DNA of 64,000 bases from Oceanispirochaeta crateris (GTDB taxonomy: Bacteria; Spirochaetota; Spirochaetia; DSM-2461). The stretch spans positions 3,452,439 to 3,516,438 of the forward strand of contig NZ_CP036150.1 in the NCBI RefSeq assembly GCF_008329965.1, given 5' to 3'. The position numbers and the translations under genes are program-made. This document shows positions 36,501 to 45,373 of this stretch, piece by piece (position 1 is the first letter of the stretch; the number at the start of each line of letters is the position of its first letter). The notes beneath the pieces were generated by a model. The model did not search any database. It was not told the DNA's origin and was given only the letters and a program-made list of their open reading frames with translations.

Positions 36501-36863
36501 ATGAATAACAGTGACGATATTGAAGATCCCCAGGTGAGCCATGATGCCGCCCGGATTGAGCGGGTGAAAGAGTTGCTCGTGACTCAGGATGAGCTTGATC
36601 ATCTGGTTCAGACCTTTAAAATATTTGGTGATCCCTCCCGACTCAAAATTATAAATGCCCTGATAGAAGATGAACTCTGTGTTCATGAAATTGCCGAACT
36701 GATGGGAATGAGCCAGCCCGCAGTGTCTCATCAACTCAGGCAGCTCAAGCAGGCTCATGTGGTCAATTCCAGAAGGGCCGGGAAGCACATATTCTATTCT
36801 CTCCTGGATGAACATGTCATCCAAATTTTTAGAATCTGTCAGAAACATCTGAGTGAGGGTTGA
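36501..36863 (+). CDS. ArsR/SmtB-family metal-responsive repressor (zinc-type)
   Basis: A 120-residue winged-helix regulator (FGDPSRLKIINAL, recognition helix MSQPAVSHQLRQLKQAHVV, wing RAGKHIFYSL). The last helix carries D103, H105, H116 and E119. This offset pattern (0, 2, 13, 16) equals the alpha-5 zinc site of SmtB and CzrA, so zinc or a similar metal probably relieves repression. A Cys in ELCVHEI sits near the alpha-3 position. The gene for a Zn/Cd-type P-ATPase begins 1.1 kb downstream, beyond an aldo/keto reductase on the other strand, and is the probable target. Confidence 0.9.
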   Translation: MNNSDDIEDPQVSHDAARIERVKELLVTQDELDHLVQTFKIFGDPSRLKIINALIEDELCVHEIAELMGMSQPAVSHQLRQLKQAHVVNSRRAGKHIFYSLLDEHVIQIFRICQKHLSEG

Positions 36864-36924
36864 GTCTCTTTCCTTCCTGTTCGGCTCTCCTCATCTCTTG
36901 TCCTAATCTTATGGAAAGGTGAAT

Positions 36925-37839
36925 TTAAGGGAAGATCAGCGTGCCGGCCAGGTCTGAAGCTTCGGCATTGGCTCTGACCTGATTTGGATTTCTGCATCCG
37001 GGAATGACAGTTGTAACGACGGGATCTCTCAAACACCAGGCTAGGGCCCAGGCGGCCATGGAAATGCCTTCGGGCATTTCCTCTTTCTGAATCCTTTGTA
37101 CCTCCCTTAATTCTGAATCTATTTTTTCCTGAGACCTGTGACTCCGGACATCATCCTTGGAAAAGACAGTTCCCGGTTTATACTTTCCACTTAAAAATCC
37201 ACTGGCAAGGGGAACTCTGGCCAGGACTCCCAGTTCTTGTTTTCTGCACTCTTTAAACGCTTTTTCTTCGGGTCGTCTATCCAGTCTGTTGTAATACAGC
37301 TGGAGGATTTCTGCACCGACCTCTGTCGCTTTTTCTGATTGATACTCCAGGACTCCCTCGTGTGAATTGGAGATGGATATTCCCAGGTGGCCTATGATGC
37401 CGGCTTTCTTCTGCTTGTCCAGATAGGTCCAAAGTTCCTGATTGTCAAAGACTGTATTCTCTCCAGAATGGAACTGGTAGATGTCAATGTGATCGGTTTT
37501 CAGACTCTTCAATGACTCTTCCAACTGAATTTTAACGTCATCGACGCTCCATAACTGATCCCTATCCAGGTAGTCGTTGTAATGGTGTCCGAATTTTGTG
37601 GCGACAATCCATTTATCCCGGTCCATTTCAATGGCCCTGCCGACAAAGGATTCGGAAAGGTGGTCTCCGTAACACTCCGCCGTGTCAATTAAATTGATCC
37701 CTTCCTCTCGGGCGGTATCCATGACAGCATCAACCTGAGGCTGGGTATAAAATTCTCCCCATTCTCCCCCATATTGCCAAGTTCCGATTCCTACTACCGA
37801 CACTTTAAGGCCAGTTTTTCCCAGTGTTCTGTATTGCAT
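36925..37839 (-). CDS. aldo/keto reductase
   Basis: A 304-residue NADPH-dependent (beta/alpha)8 oxidoreductase. The catalytic tetrad is visible: Asp in NLIDTAECYG, Tyr in ECYGDH, Lys in VATKFGHHY and His in IYQFHSG. The C-terminal cofactor block reads VVTTVIPGCRNPNQVRAN. The substrate is unknown. AGGGAG lies five bases before the ATG. It separates the ArsR regulator from the metal ATPase and is on the opposite strand, so it is not part of that system. Confidence 0.9.
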   Translation of the reverse strand: MQYRTLGKTGLKVSVVGIGTWQYGGEWGEFYTQPQVDAVMDTAREEGINLIDTAECYGDHLSESFVGRAIEMDRDKWIVATKFGHHYNDYLDRDQLWSVDDVKIQLEESLKSLKTDHIDIYQFHSGENTVFDNQELWTYLDKQKKAGIIGHLGISISNSHEGVLEYQSEKATEVGAEILQLYYNRLDRRPEEKAFKECRKQELGVLARVPLASGFLSGKYKPGTVFSKDDVRSHRSQEKIDSELREVQRIQKEEMPEGISMAAWALAWCLRDPVVTTVIPGCRNPNQVRANAEASDLAGTLIFP

Positions 37840-37949
37840 TTCGGCTCCCTGTCTTACAGTTTTGAATTTCTGTTTAAAATCATAATATCAGAGCAAAAGA
37901 ATTACCAATTTAAAGGGAAGAAGATTGACAGGTAAAAATGTTTATTCTA

Positions 37950-37961
37950 ATATGAACATAT
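37950..37961. promoter_or_regulatory. candidate ArsR/SmtB operator upstream of the metal ATPase
   Basis: ATATGAACATAT is a 5-2-5 inverted repeat and contains the TGAAC core seen in SmtB/CzrA-type operators. A further ATATGT (37974-37979) forms a larger 6-12-6 repeat with ACATAT. It lies 40-50 bp before the ATPase start. Binding by the ArsR protein at 36.5 kb is inferred. Confidence 0.45.
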
Positions 37962-38001
37962 AAGCATACGCAGATATGTATTGTTTTTTTGTGAGGTAAA
38001 T

Positions 38002-40158
38002 ATGTCTGTAAAGATTGAATATACTTTGTCCGGTCTCTGCTGTTCACAATGTGCTGCGGTTATTGAGAGAAAAGTAAAAGAACTGGACTGGGTGAAGAAT
38101 GCCCGGGTGAATATGGCATCTCAGATTTTATACCTGGATAGCTCAGCTTCCATAGGTGAACGACAGCTTGAATTACAGTCTTTGGTGGACTCTATTGAGG
38201 ATGGGATTATACTTGAAGAACGCGGAGGTTCTGATTCAAAATCGACCGATTTGAAGCCGGGTTCCGCTCTAAAGAAGAAGATCCCCGAGCTATTGGGAGC
38301 GGCCTTATTTTTTGTTTTGACCTTTCTCAGAGGGAATGAGACCTTGCCCCTTGTCTACAGAATCGTCCTGTATAGTACTTCTTATCTTTTGATTGGTCAT
38401 AGTGTTTTACTAAGCGGTCTGAAAAATATGAAGAGAGGCCGATTTCTGGACGAAAATTTTCTCATGATTTTGGCTACATCCGGGGCCTTTGCCCTTGGCG
38501 AGTTTCCGGAGGCTGTGGCTGTTATGCTTTTTTACCAGATTGGTGAATTCTTTCAAGATATGGCTGTGGACAAATCCCGAAGGTCCATTCGGAATCTGAT
38601 GGATTCCAAACCGGGTATGGTTTCGGTCCTTCGTGGAACAGAGTTGGTTGAGACTCCGCCGGATCAGGTGGAGCCGGGGACACTTTACCGCCTGAGGGCT
38701 GGAGACCGAATCCCTTTAGATGGTGTTGTTATGAAGGGGACGGGGTCTGTCGATACCTCTGCTCTTACAGGGGAATCCTATCCCCGGCGAGTCCATGAAG
38801 GAAGAACAGTTCTCAGCGGTTATGTGAATAAAGACAGCCTTTTGGAGATTCGTTCCACTAAGAGTCTCTCTGAGTCTTCCTATGCCAGAATTATTGCCAT
38901 GGTCGAAGAGTCCAGCAGCCGCAAGGCACAGTCGGAGCAGTTCATCACACGGTTTGCCCGATTCTATACTCCTATTGTTGTTGGAATGGCCGTTCTTCTA
39001 GCGTTCATTCCTCCTCTTGTTCTAGAGGGCGCCTCTTTTGGGGATTGGCTCTACAGAGCTCTTGTATTCCTGGTTGTTTCCTGTCCCTGTGCCTTGGTTA
39101 TCTCCATACCGCTGGGATTCTTTGCCGGAATCGGACGGGCTTCCAAGGAAGGTATCCTTGTGAAAGGGGGGAATTATCTGGAGGCATTGAACAGAATCGA
39201 TACGGTCTTCTTAGACAAGACGGGTACGCTGACAAAAGGTGTCTTTTCCTTGACGTCCATCCTACCTGCTCCGGGTATCAAAGAAGCCGAACTTTTTAGA
39301 CTGGCGTCATTGGCTGAGTCTGCTTCTCATCATCCCATCGCTATTTCCATTCAAAATGCCTGGACGGAACAGGGCGGGGCGAACTTGGCTCCCGATTCAG
39401 TAGAAGAAATTGCGGGTCATGGGCTCAAGGCCCGCTACCAGGGGCAGACTATCCTTGTGGGGAAGAGAGACTGGCTGTTGAGCCAGGGCATTGAGGTTGA
39501 GGGTCTTTCTTCCTCGGAAGGAACTACTGTTTATGTTGCAATGAATGGGGTTTATCAGGGAGCTCTCAATCTTTCTGATTCTATACGCCCGGATGCTGAG
39601 AAGATGGTGAAGGAGCTTCGGAAAATTGGGATCAAATCTATCATAATGCTCACAGGAGACGCAAATCCTACAGCTGAATTCGTGTCCAACACTTTGGGTC
39701 TGGATGGTTATGAGTCTGGTTTATTGCCCCATCAAAAGGTTGAGGCCGTAGAAAGAGCCATTGCCGCTGGACAGCAAACCGCTTTTTTGGGTGACGGAAT
39801 AAATGACGCTCCCGTATTGGCGAGAGCCGGTGTCGGGATTGCTATGGGGGCTCTTGGATCAGATGCGGCCATTGAAGCCGCAGATGTTGTTCTCATGGCT
39901 GATGAGCCCTTTCGTCTGGTGAACGCCCTCAGAATTGCCCGAAAAACGAGGCAGATCGTTTTACAGAACATCATCATGGCCCTGGGGATAAAGGCAGTAA
40001 TCCTCATACTGGCGGCCATGGGATATGCCGGTATGGGCTTAGCTATTTTTGGAGATGTGGGAGTGGCTCTCTTGGCAATCCTCAATGTTCTGAGGATTAT
40101 GTCAGGTCGTGAACCCACTTCCCGGAAAGAACCCGATACAAGCCTATCATATACTTGA
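38002..40158 (+). CDS. P1B-type heavy-metal ATPase (Zn/Cd/Pb exporter type)
   Basis: A 718-residue efflux ATPase. I chose ATG 38002 (GAGGT six bases upstream) over the TTG at 37981. An N-terminal HMA domain carries CCSQC (C13, C14, C17). The A-domain has TGES, the transmembrane metal site is C361-P-C363 in SCPCAL, the phosphorylated D405 is in DKTGTLTKG, the HP locus is SASHHPIA, and the hinge is MLTGDANP and GDGINDAPVL. The MALGIK stretch in the last TM region fits the Zn/Cd subgroup. The 3' end overlaps the convergent MATE gene by 62 bp. Confidence 0.92.
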   Translation: MSVKIEYTLSGLCCSQCAAVIERKVKELDWVKNARVNMASQILYLDSSASIGERQLELQSLVDSIEDGIILEERGGSDSKSTDLKPGSALKKKIPELLGAALFFVLTFLRGNETLPLVYRIVLYSTSYLLIGHSVLLSGLKNMKRGRFLDENFLMILATSGAFALGEFPEAVAVMLFYQIGEFFQDMAVDKSRRSIRNLMDSKPGMVSVLRGTELVETPPDQVEPGTLYRLRAGDRIPLDGVVMKGTGSVDTSALTGESYPRRVHEGRTVLSGYVNKDSLLEIRSTKSLSESSYARIIAMVEESSSRKAQSEQFITRFARFYTPIVVGMAVLLAFIPPLVLEGASFGDWLYRALVFLVVSCPCALVISIPLGFFAGIGRASKEGILVKGGNYLEALNRIDTVFLDKTGTLTKGVFSLTSILPAPGIKEAELFRLASLAESASHHPIAISIQNAWTEQGGANLAPDSVEEIAGHGLKARYQGQTILVGKRDWLLSQGIEVEGLSSSEGTTVYVAMNGVYQGALNLSDSIRPDAEKMVKELRKIGIKSIIMLTGDANPTAEFVSNTLGLDGYESGLLPHQKVEAVERAIAAGQQTAFLGDGINDAPVLARAGVGIAMGALGSDAAIEAADVVLMADEPFRLVNALRIARKTRQIVLQNIIMALGIKAVILILAAMGYAGMGLAIFGDVGVALLAILNVLRIMSGREPTSRKEPDTSLSYT

Positions 40159-41488
40159 TCACTTCTTCACTCAGGCATAGAAGGTATACCAGGGGAGGGG
40201 GCAGGTTTAGCACCAGCCCTGCAAACGCGGCAAGGGGTATGCTTACCAGCCAGAGTGGTATGAGTTCCAGTGCGGCGCAGAAGTGAGTATCTCCACCGCT
40301 CCTGAGAATACCCACTATGATATGCATGTTGGATACTTTTACAAATATGACGACCGTGAAGATCCGGAGCATCTGTACAATCAGGGTGCTGACGTAGGGA
40401 GATATGTTGAAGAATCCAGGAACAAAGGGCGCCAGGACAAAAATTATGATCCCCACGAAGGCTGCTAAAAGTGGTGCTACCATGAGGATGGTCTTTGCAC
40501 TACGGCGCGCCTCGTCTTCGCGGCCTTCTCCAATTATGTTCCCCAAAACGATGGCCGTTGCATTTCCGGTTCCCACAAAAAGGACAATGGTCAGTCTGGA
40601 GAAGGTGTCCATGATGTTATATGCCGCCAGAACATCGGTTCCCATCCTGGCATAGACCAGAGTGAACATGGTCATCCCAAAGGACCATCCTACTTCATTC
40701 AGGATAACCGGGCTCACCCTGTGTATAAAACGCTTGAAGAACAAACGGTTTTGACAGGCCAGCTGCCTGATCGACCCGGCGATAGGATATTTCTGAATGT
40801 AGATGATGAGAAGTAGAGAGATGACTTCGAGGATTCTGGCTCCCGATGTTGCCATGGCTGCTCCGGCAATCCCCAGGCGGGGCAGTCCGAATCTACCAAA
40901 AATCAAGGCATAATTAAAGAAGGCGTTGAGGCTCAGGGCTGTTACTGACAGAAACAGAGGCAGTTTGACGACTCCGGTACTCCGCAGAACCCCCTGAAAG
41001 ATGATGGTGCCCGCCGTAAAGAGATAACTGGCAGAGGCAATCCTCAAGTAGGGTATCCCCGCTTCGATGACCCGTTGGTCCTTGGTGTATATCCTCAGGA
41101 TCTGAGCCGGAAAAATCTGAGCGGCCAATGTGAATATAGCCGCACCGCTCAGGCCCAATACCAAGGCCATTCCCAGAGACCTATGAATTCCCGGAAGATC
41201 CTTTTTTCCCCAGAATTGGGCAGTAAAGACAGAAGACCCGCTGGAAACTCCAAAAAGGAAGAGAAGCAACAGGAAAAATATCTGATTGCAGAGAGCCACT
41301 GCAGCGATGGAGGTTTCCCCCAGCTGACCTATCATCAGGGTATCCACAAGGTTCAGGAGGGTTTGAATCAGGGTTTGAGCTGCAATGGGAAGTGCCAGGA
41401 TTAGTAATTTCCTGAAGCTTTCTCCATCTTGTTTTAATCGTGAGAGGATGCCTGAAGTATAGGGTTCTGTTAGTATCTGTTCGTTCAT
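40097..41488 (-). CDS. MATE-family multidrug exporter
   Basis: A 463-residue, 12-TM cation antiporter of the MatE family. The two halves are visible (LALPIAAQTLIQTLLNLVDTLMIGQLG and later ILNEVGWSFGMTMFTLVYAR). The start is ambiguous. ATG 41488 gives a normal N-terminus but a weak ribosome site. ATG 41560 overlaps the stop of the upstream AraC gene as TAATG but adds 24 nonconserved residues. Either way, translation coupling with the AraC gene is likely. The substrate is unknown. Confidence 0.88.
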   Translation of the reverse strand: MNEQILTEPYTSGILSRLKQDGESFRKLLILALPIAAQTLIQTLLNLVDTLMIGQLGETSIAAVALCNQIFFLLLLFLFGVSSGSSVFTAQFWGKKDLPGIHRSLGMALVLGLSGAAIFTLAAQIFPAQILRIYTKDQRVIEAGIPYLRIASASYLFTAGTIIFQGVLRSTGVVKLPLFLSVTALSLNAFFNYALIFGRFGLPRLGIAGAAMATSGARILEVISLLLIIYIQKYPIAGSIRQLACQNRLFFKRFIHRVSPVILNEVGWSFGMTMFTLVYARMGTDVLAAYNIMDTFSRLTIVLFVGTGNATAIVLGNIIGEGREDEARRSAKTILMVAPLLAAFVGIIIFVLAPFVPGFFNISPYVSTLIVQMLRIFTVVIFVKVSNMHIIVGILRSGGDTHFCAALELIPLWLVSIPLAAFAGLVLNLPPPLVYLLCLSEEVIKYMIGLYRVLSGKWVHDLT

Positions 41489-41559
41489 GTTGAGCCATAA
41501 TACTCTTGCCCTGTTGAATAGTCCACAAACCGAGAGCCTCTTTTTGTAGACTCCAGACA

Positions 41560-42417
41560 TTAGTCTGATTTTCGGAATCTAGAAGGGGCCATTTCCATGA
41601 CCTTTTTAAACTGTCGGGTAAAGTAATTGCTGTCGTCAAATCCGCTTCTGTAAGCCACTTCAGTAATATTCAAGTCGGTTTGTTTTAGGAGGGTGCAGGC
41701 CCGTCTAATCCTTTGCCTGAGGTGATATTCCAGGGGAGGAAGGCCTGTCACCCGCTTGAAATGTCTGTTCAGAGAACTAATGGACATGCCCGTTTCTGCC
41801 TTCAGGGTTTCCAGGGAGATCTTCTCTGTGAGATGGTGCTCCAGATAACTCAAGCCTCTGGCAATCCTGAGAAGTTCCAGGTTCTGAACACTCTCGGAGC
41901 TGTCGTAACAGCGGCTCAGGAATCCTATGAGTTCCATGAACAGCAGGGCTCCCATATATCTGTAACCCTTCTGTCTGCCCTTGTATTCCAGTTCAATTCT
42001 GTCAATGAGGCTGCTTACCCTGATCAGGTCGTCACTCTTCAATTTGAGTCGGCTGGCAAAGTTATGCACCTGCCTGTATCGGGGCTCCAGATGAAACAGC
42101 GCCTGGTATCCGGGTATATAGCTGATGTCCATAAAGGGCAGCGGCAGCTGGTCCATGCGGAACAGAAGGTTCACCAGGCAGAGGTCTTGTATCTCTTTAT
42201 ACCCGTGACTGGTGGCTCCCTGAATGACAAATACATCTCCAGCATTGACTCGGTATTCATGGTCTTTTGTGAAATGCACGCCTGTCCCGCTGAGGACAAT
42301 GACCAGTTCGGAAAAATCGTGGTTATGAAGAGGGTAGGGAATCTGGGGACTCCGGCGAATGAGTTTGATAGGTTCTTCATCGGAATCAAAGAAATCAGGG
42401 CGGTTCAATTGAAACAT
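41560..42417 (-). CDS. AraC-family regulator, probable rhamnose regulator
   Basis: A 285-residue regulator. The N-terminal cupin has the RhaS/RhaR-like block PYPLHNHDFSELVIVLSGTG, and the C-terminal AraC HTH pair lies at ~185-282 (LETLKAETGMSISSLNRHFKRVTG; ITEVAYRSGFDDSNYFTRQFKKV). It is divergent from L-rhamnose isomerase with a 101-bp gap, so it most likely activates the rhamnose genes. The MATE exporter gene begins at or just after its stop, in a TAATG overlap. Confidence 0.88.
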   Translation of the reverse strand: MFQLNRPDFFDSDEEPIKLIRRSPQIPYPLHNHDFSELVIVLSGTGVHFTKDHEYRVNAGDVFVIQGATSHGYKEIQDLCLVNLLFRMDQLPLPFMDISYIPGYQALFHLEPRYRQVHNFASRLKLKSDDLIRVSSLIDRIELEYKGRQKGYRYMGALLFMELIGFLSRCYDSSESVQNLELLRIARGLSYLEHHLTEKISLETLKAETGMSISSLNRHFKRVTGLPPLEYHLRQRIRRACTLLKQTDLNITEVAYRSGFDDSNYFTRQFKKVMEMAPSRFRKSD

Positions 42418-42518
42418 TCTTGCCTCCAGAAGCCTGACAATATTGTGCTAATAATTGATCGGATCGTCAAGGTTTTTCTCCCGGGAGCCCCTTATTATGA
42501 CTAAAATGGAGGGTTTAT

Positions 42519-43787
42519 ATGAAAGAAAACACACAGAAAATGTATGATCTGGCCAAGGCAATGTATGCCGAGCTTGGCATTGATACAGATAAAGCCATGG
42601 AATCTCTGAAAAAGGTCTCATTGTCTTTGCACTGCTGGCAGACTGATGATGTGGGTGGTTTTGAGACTCCCGATGCAGAACTCTCGGGCGGAGGAATTCA
42701 GGTCACAGGAAACTATCCTGGAAAATCGGGCAGTATTGATGAGATGAGAACCGATCTGGACAAGGCCTTTTCTCTTATTCCCGGAAAACACAGGCTCAAT
42801 CTACATTCTATTTATGGTGAGTTTGGAGGCCGTAAAGTCGAGCGGGACGAAATTGGTCCCGAGCATTTTCAAGGATGGACGGCCTGGGCTAAAGAACGTC
42901 AAATCGGTCTTGACTACAATGGTTCTTTCTTTTCGCACCCCATGGCCGAAAGCGGATACACTCTCTCCAGCAAGGATAAGAAGGTCAGGGATTTCTGGAT
43001 TAGACATGGAAAGAAAAGCCGGGAAGTCGCCGCTTATTTCGGAAGAGAACTGGGAACCCCCTCTATCCTCAACACATGGATTCCTGATGGATCTAAAGAT
43101 CTTCCAGTCGATCGAGCCGGTTACCGTGAGATCCTTAAAAACTCTCTGGATGAAGTCTTTTCCAAAGACATCCCCGCTTCAGAGATGAAAGATGCCGTAG
43201 AAACTAAACTTTTTGGAATCGGCAGCGAAGCTTATGTGGTCGGCTCTCATGAATTTTATATGGGTTATGCCATGAGCCGGAAGAAGATGATCTGTCTGGA
43301 CTTGGGACACTTTCATCCAACAGAGCTCATTGCCGATAAGCTTTCCTCTATTTATCAGTTTTTTGATGAAATGCTCCTTCACGTGAGCCGTCCTGTGAGG
43401 TGGGACAGTGATCATGTGGTCATTCTCAATGATGACATTCGATACCTTACCGAAGAGCTTGTCCGCTGCGGCCGCATCGCCGACACACACATTGGCCTAG
43501 ATTTTTTTGATGGGACAATGAACCGCATCGGAGCCTATGCAATAGGTTCCAGGTCCACTCTGAAAGGCCTTCTTCTGGGATATTTGGAGCCCACGGCAAC
43601 CCTTAAAAAATACGATCTAGAGGGCAATGCCTTCGCTCGCCTGGCATTGATGGAACAGTTGAAAACCATGCCTGCCGGAGCGGTGTGGGATTACTACTGT
43701 GAACAGATGAATGTCCCCACTGAATCCGAACTCATTGCCAATGTGATGGATTATGAGAAAAGCGTCCTTACAGGGAGATCCAGATGA
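42519..43787 (+). CDS. rhaA: L-rhamnose isomerase
   Basis: A 422-residue isomerase converting L-rhamnose to L-rhamnulose. Family blocks include LSLHCWQTDDVGGFE near residue 35, LNLHSIYGE, LDYNGSFFSHPMAESGYTLSS, INTWIPDGSKD-like LNTWIPDGSKDLPVDR, GSHEFYMGYAM and the metal site ICLDLGHFHPTE. The length matches E. coli RhaA (419). GGAGG precedes the ATG. The stop overlaps the next gene, a class II aldolase, as ATGA, forming a two-gene operon. Confidence 0.95.
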   Translation: MKENTQKMYDLAKAMYAELGIDTDKAMESLKKVSLSLHCWQTDDVGGFETPDAELSGGGIQVTGNYPGKSGSIDEMRTDLDKAFSLIPGKHRLNLHSIYGEFGGRKVERDEIGPEHFQGWTAWAKERQIGLDYNGSFFSHPMAESGYTLSSKDKKVRDFWIRHGKKSREVAAYFGRELGTPSILNTWIPDGSKDLPVDRAGYREILKNSLDEVFSKDIPASEMKDAVETKLFGIGSEAYVVGSHEFYMGYAMSRKKMICLDLGHFHPTELIADKLSSIYQFFDEMLLHVSRPVRWDSDHVVILNDDIRYLTEELVRCGRIADTHIGLDFFDGTMNRIGAYAIGSRSTLKGLLLGYLEPTATLKKYDLEGNAFARLALMEQLKTMPAGAVWDYYCEQMNVPTESELIANVMDYEKSVLTGRSR

Positions 43788-44905
43788 GTGTAGCAGAACT
43801 GATTGAAGTGACCCGCAGGTACGGTGGTAATCCGGATTATGTCCTGGCGGGAGGAGGGAATACCTCTTTGAAGAAAGATGGTGTCATGTATGTGAAAGCC
43901 TCTGGCACAACCATGGGTGAGATTGACGAATCGGGGTTTGTGAAGATGGATCAAAAAGCCCTTGATGCTCTGTGGACTGTTGAGTATCCAGAAGACAAGG
44001 ATGAACGGGAAGAACGGGCTCTGGAAGATCTTATGAAAGCCCGTCTGGAGGGAGAAACATCCCGCCCATCGGTGGAAACGCTGCTGCATTGTTTTATCCC
44101 TTTTAAGTTTGTTGTCCACACCCATCCTGCCCTCGTGAACGGTATGACCTGCTCTAAGGGAGGACAAGGATGGGCGGAAAAAGAGCTGGGCGACAGAGTC
44201 CTCTGGATTCCCGTTGTCAATCCCGGGTATATCCTGGCTAAATATGTGAAAGACCGGGTTGATGAGCGTCTGGCCTCAGGTCAGGGATTTCCAGACTTTA
44301 TTATGCTTCAGAATCATGGAGTATTCACCGGGGGAAATTCAATTGAAGAGGTTGACCTGAAATATCAGTACCTCATGGGTAAGTTGGAAGAGTCCATTCG
44401 TATTACTCCCAATATGGCCGAAGAACCGGTAGATCTGGCTGTCGCCGCTGTTTTGAAAAAAGCAGTTCAGAAGGCCTATGGACCAGAGGCAGGTTTTGAA
44501 TTTAAAAATATCAGACAGTGCAAGGAGTGGCTCCAGTCAAAAGAAGCTGCTTCTCCTGTTTTTTCGGCCTTGACTCCGGATCATATTGTGTACATGGGAC
44601 ACAAACCTCTTTGGATACCCGAAGGGGGAGAGGCAGAACTTGAACAATCATTGGTGGAAGGTGTCAGTGCTTATGAAGGGGAGTTTGGGAAGAAACCAAA
44701 AACCATTCTGGTTCAGAACCGGGGCATACTTTCCTGCGGGGTGAATGCTAAGGAAGCGTTTTTGTCGGGAATCCTGTTCCGGGATGCCGTCAAGGTGGCA
44801 GTTCTCAGCGAGAATTTTGGTGGTGTTCAGTTTATGCCCCAGGATAAGATTGATTTTATAAATACCTGGGAAGTAGAAAAGTACCGGGCGAAGAAGAGCA
44901 TCTGA
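43784..44905 (+). CDS. class II aldolase, probable rhamnulose-1-phosphate aldolase
   Basis: A 373-residue zinc aldolase. AGGGNTSLK and the zinc ligands HTHPALVNGM and QNHGVFTGG define the class II aldolase/adducin fold. It is longer than E. coli RhaD (274) and resembles the aldolase half of the bifunctional RhaD/RhaE-type proteins, but it lacks the short-chain dehydrogenase half (about 300 residues). Its coupling to rhaA suggests cleavage of rhamnulose 1-phosphate to lactaldehyde and dihydroxyacetone phosphate. No rhamnulokinase gene is adjacent. A hairpin follows. Confidence 0.85.
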   Translation: MSVAELIEVTRRYGGNPDYVLAGGGNTSLKKDGVMYVKASGTTMGEIDESGFVKMDQKALDALWTVEYPEDKDEREERALEDLMKARLEGETSRPSVETLLHCFIPFKFVVHTHPALVNGMTCSKGGQGWAEKELGDRVLWIPVVNPGYILAKYVKDRVDERLASGQGFPDFIMLQNHGVFTGGNSIEEVDLKYQYLMGKLEESIRITPNMAEEPVDLAVAAVLKKAVQKAYGPEAGFEFKNIRQCKEWLQSKEAASPVFSALTPDHIVYMGHKPLWIPEGGEAELEQSLVEGVSAYEGEFGKKPKTILVQNRGILSCGVNAKEAFLSGILFRDAVKVAVLSENFGGVQFMPQDKIDFINTWEVEKYRAKKSI

Positions 44906-44907
44906 CC

Positions 44908-44935
44908 CATTGGTCCGGGCTGGCCCGGGCCAATG
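44908..44935. terminator. bidirectional hairpin terminator after the rhamnose operon
   Basis: A 12-bp stem (44908-44919/44924-44935) with a single G-T wobble and a 4-base loop lies between two convergent genes. It is GC-rich with CTTCTT on the right, and could stop both transcripts. Confidence 0.75.
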
Positions 44936-44939
44936 CTTC

Positions 44940-45287
44940 TTAGAGGGTAATCACCTCATAACCCTTGCTGATCCAGGGTTCCATGGGGGGATGCCCTGCC
45001 ATATCGGATAAGAGAGGCAGGCCCTGGGCTTCTGCTTCTTCCAGTGTTCCCATCTGATGACAGCAGGCCCGGCAGACTCCGGCCAGTAGACCTTTGCTTA
45101 TGATCTTTGAATACAGCTTGTGTTGGGGATGAGAAGGTTCATTTAAAGCTCCTATGAGTGAACAGGCACTCCCTTCAATAATCAGACCGGTTTCATATCC
45201 TTTTTCATCCATATTGAGGACATTCAACATGGCATGGGCAAAGCAGACCGGTTCTCCCTGGAAAGCAAAAATGATGACTTTTTTCAT
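44940..45287 (-). CDS. DsrE-family protein with Cys-rich motif
   Basis: A 115-residue alpha/beta protein of the DsrE-like fold (KKVIIFAFQGEPVCFAHAML). It carries C15, C42 and a CRACC motif (C72, C75, C76). In DsrE proteins a Cys in this loop can carry persulfide sulfur, but many members are uncharacterised. CHQMGTLEEAEAQGLPLL matches the conserved second half. The gene is monocistronic. A sulfur-transfer role is possible but not shown. Confidence 0.72.
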   Translation of the reverse strand: MKKVIIFAFQGEPVCFAHAMLNVLNMDEKGYETGLIIEGSACSLIGALNEPSHPQHKLYSKIISKGLLAGVCRACCHQMGTLEEAEAQGLPLLSDMAGHPPMEPWISKGYEVITL

Positions 45288-45373
45288 AAAGACTCCTGAT
45301 GTTGGATACGCTTAGGAGTATTCTCCACTGGGATTAGATGAAATTCAAGAGTTCTTTTGCACCATGAGAACTT

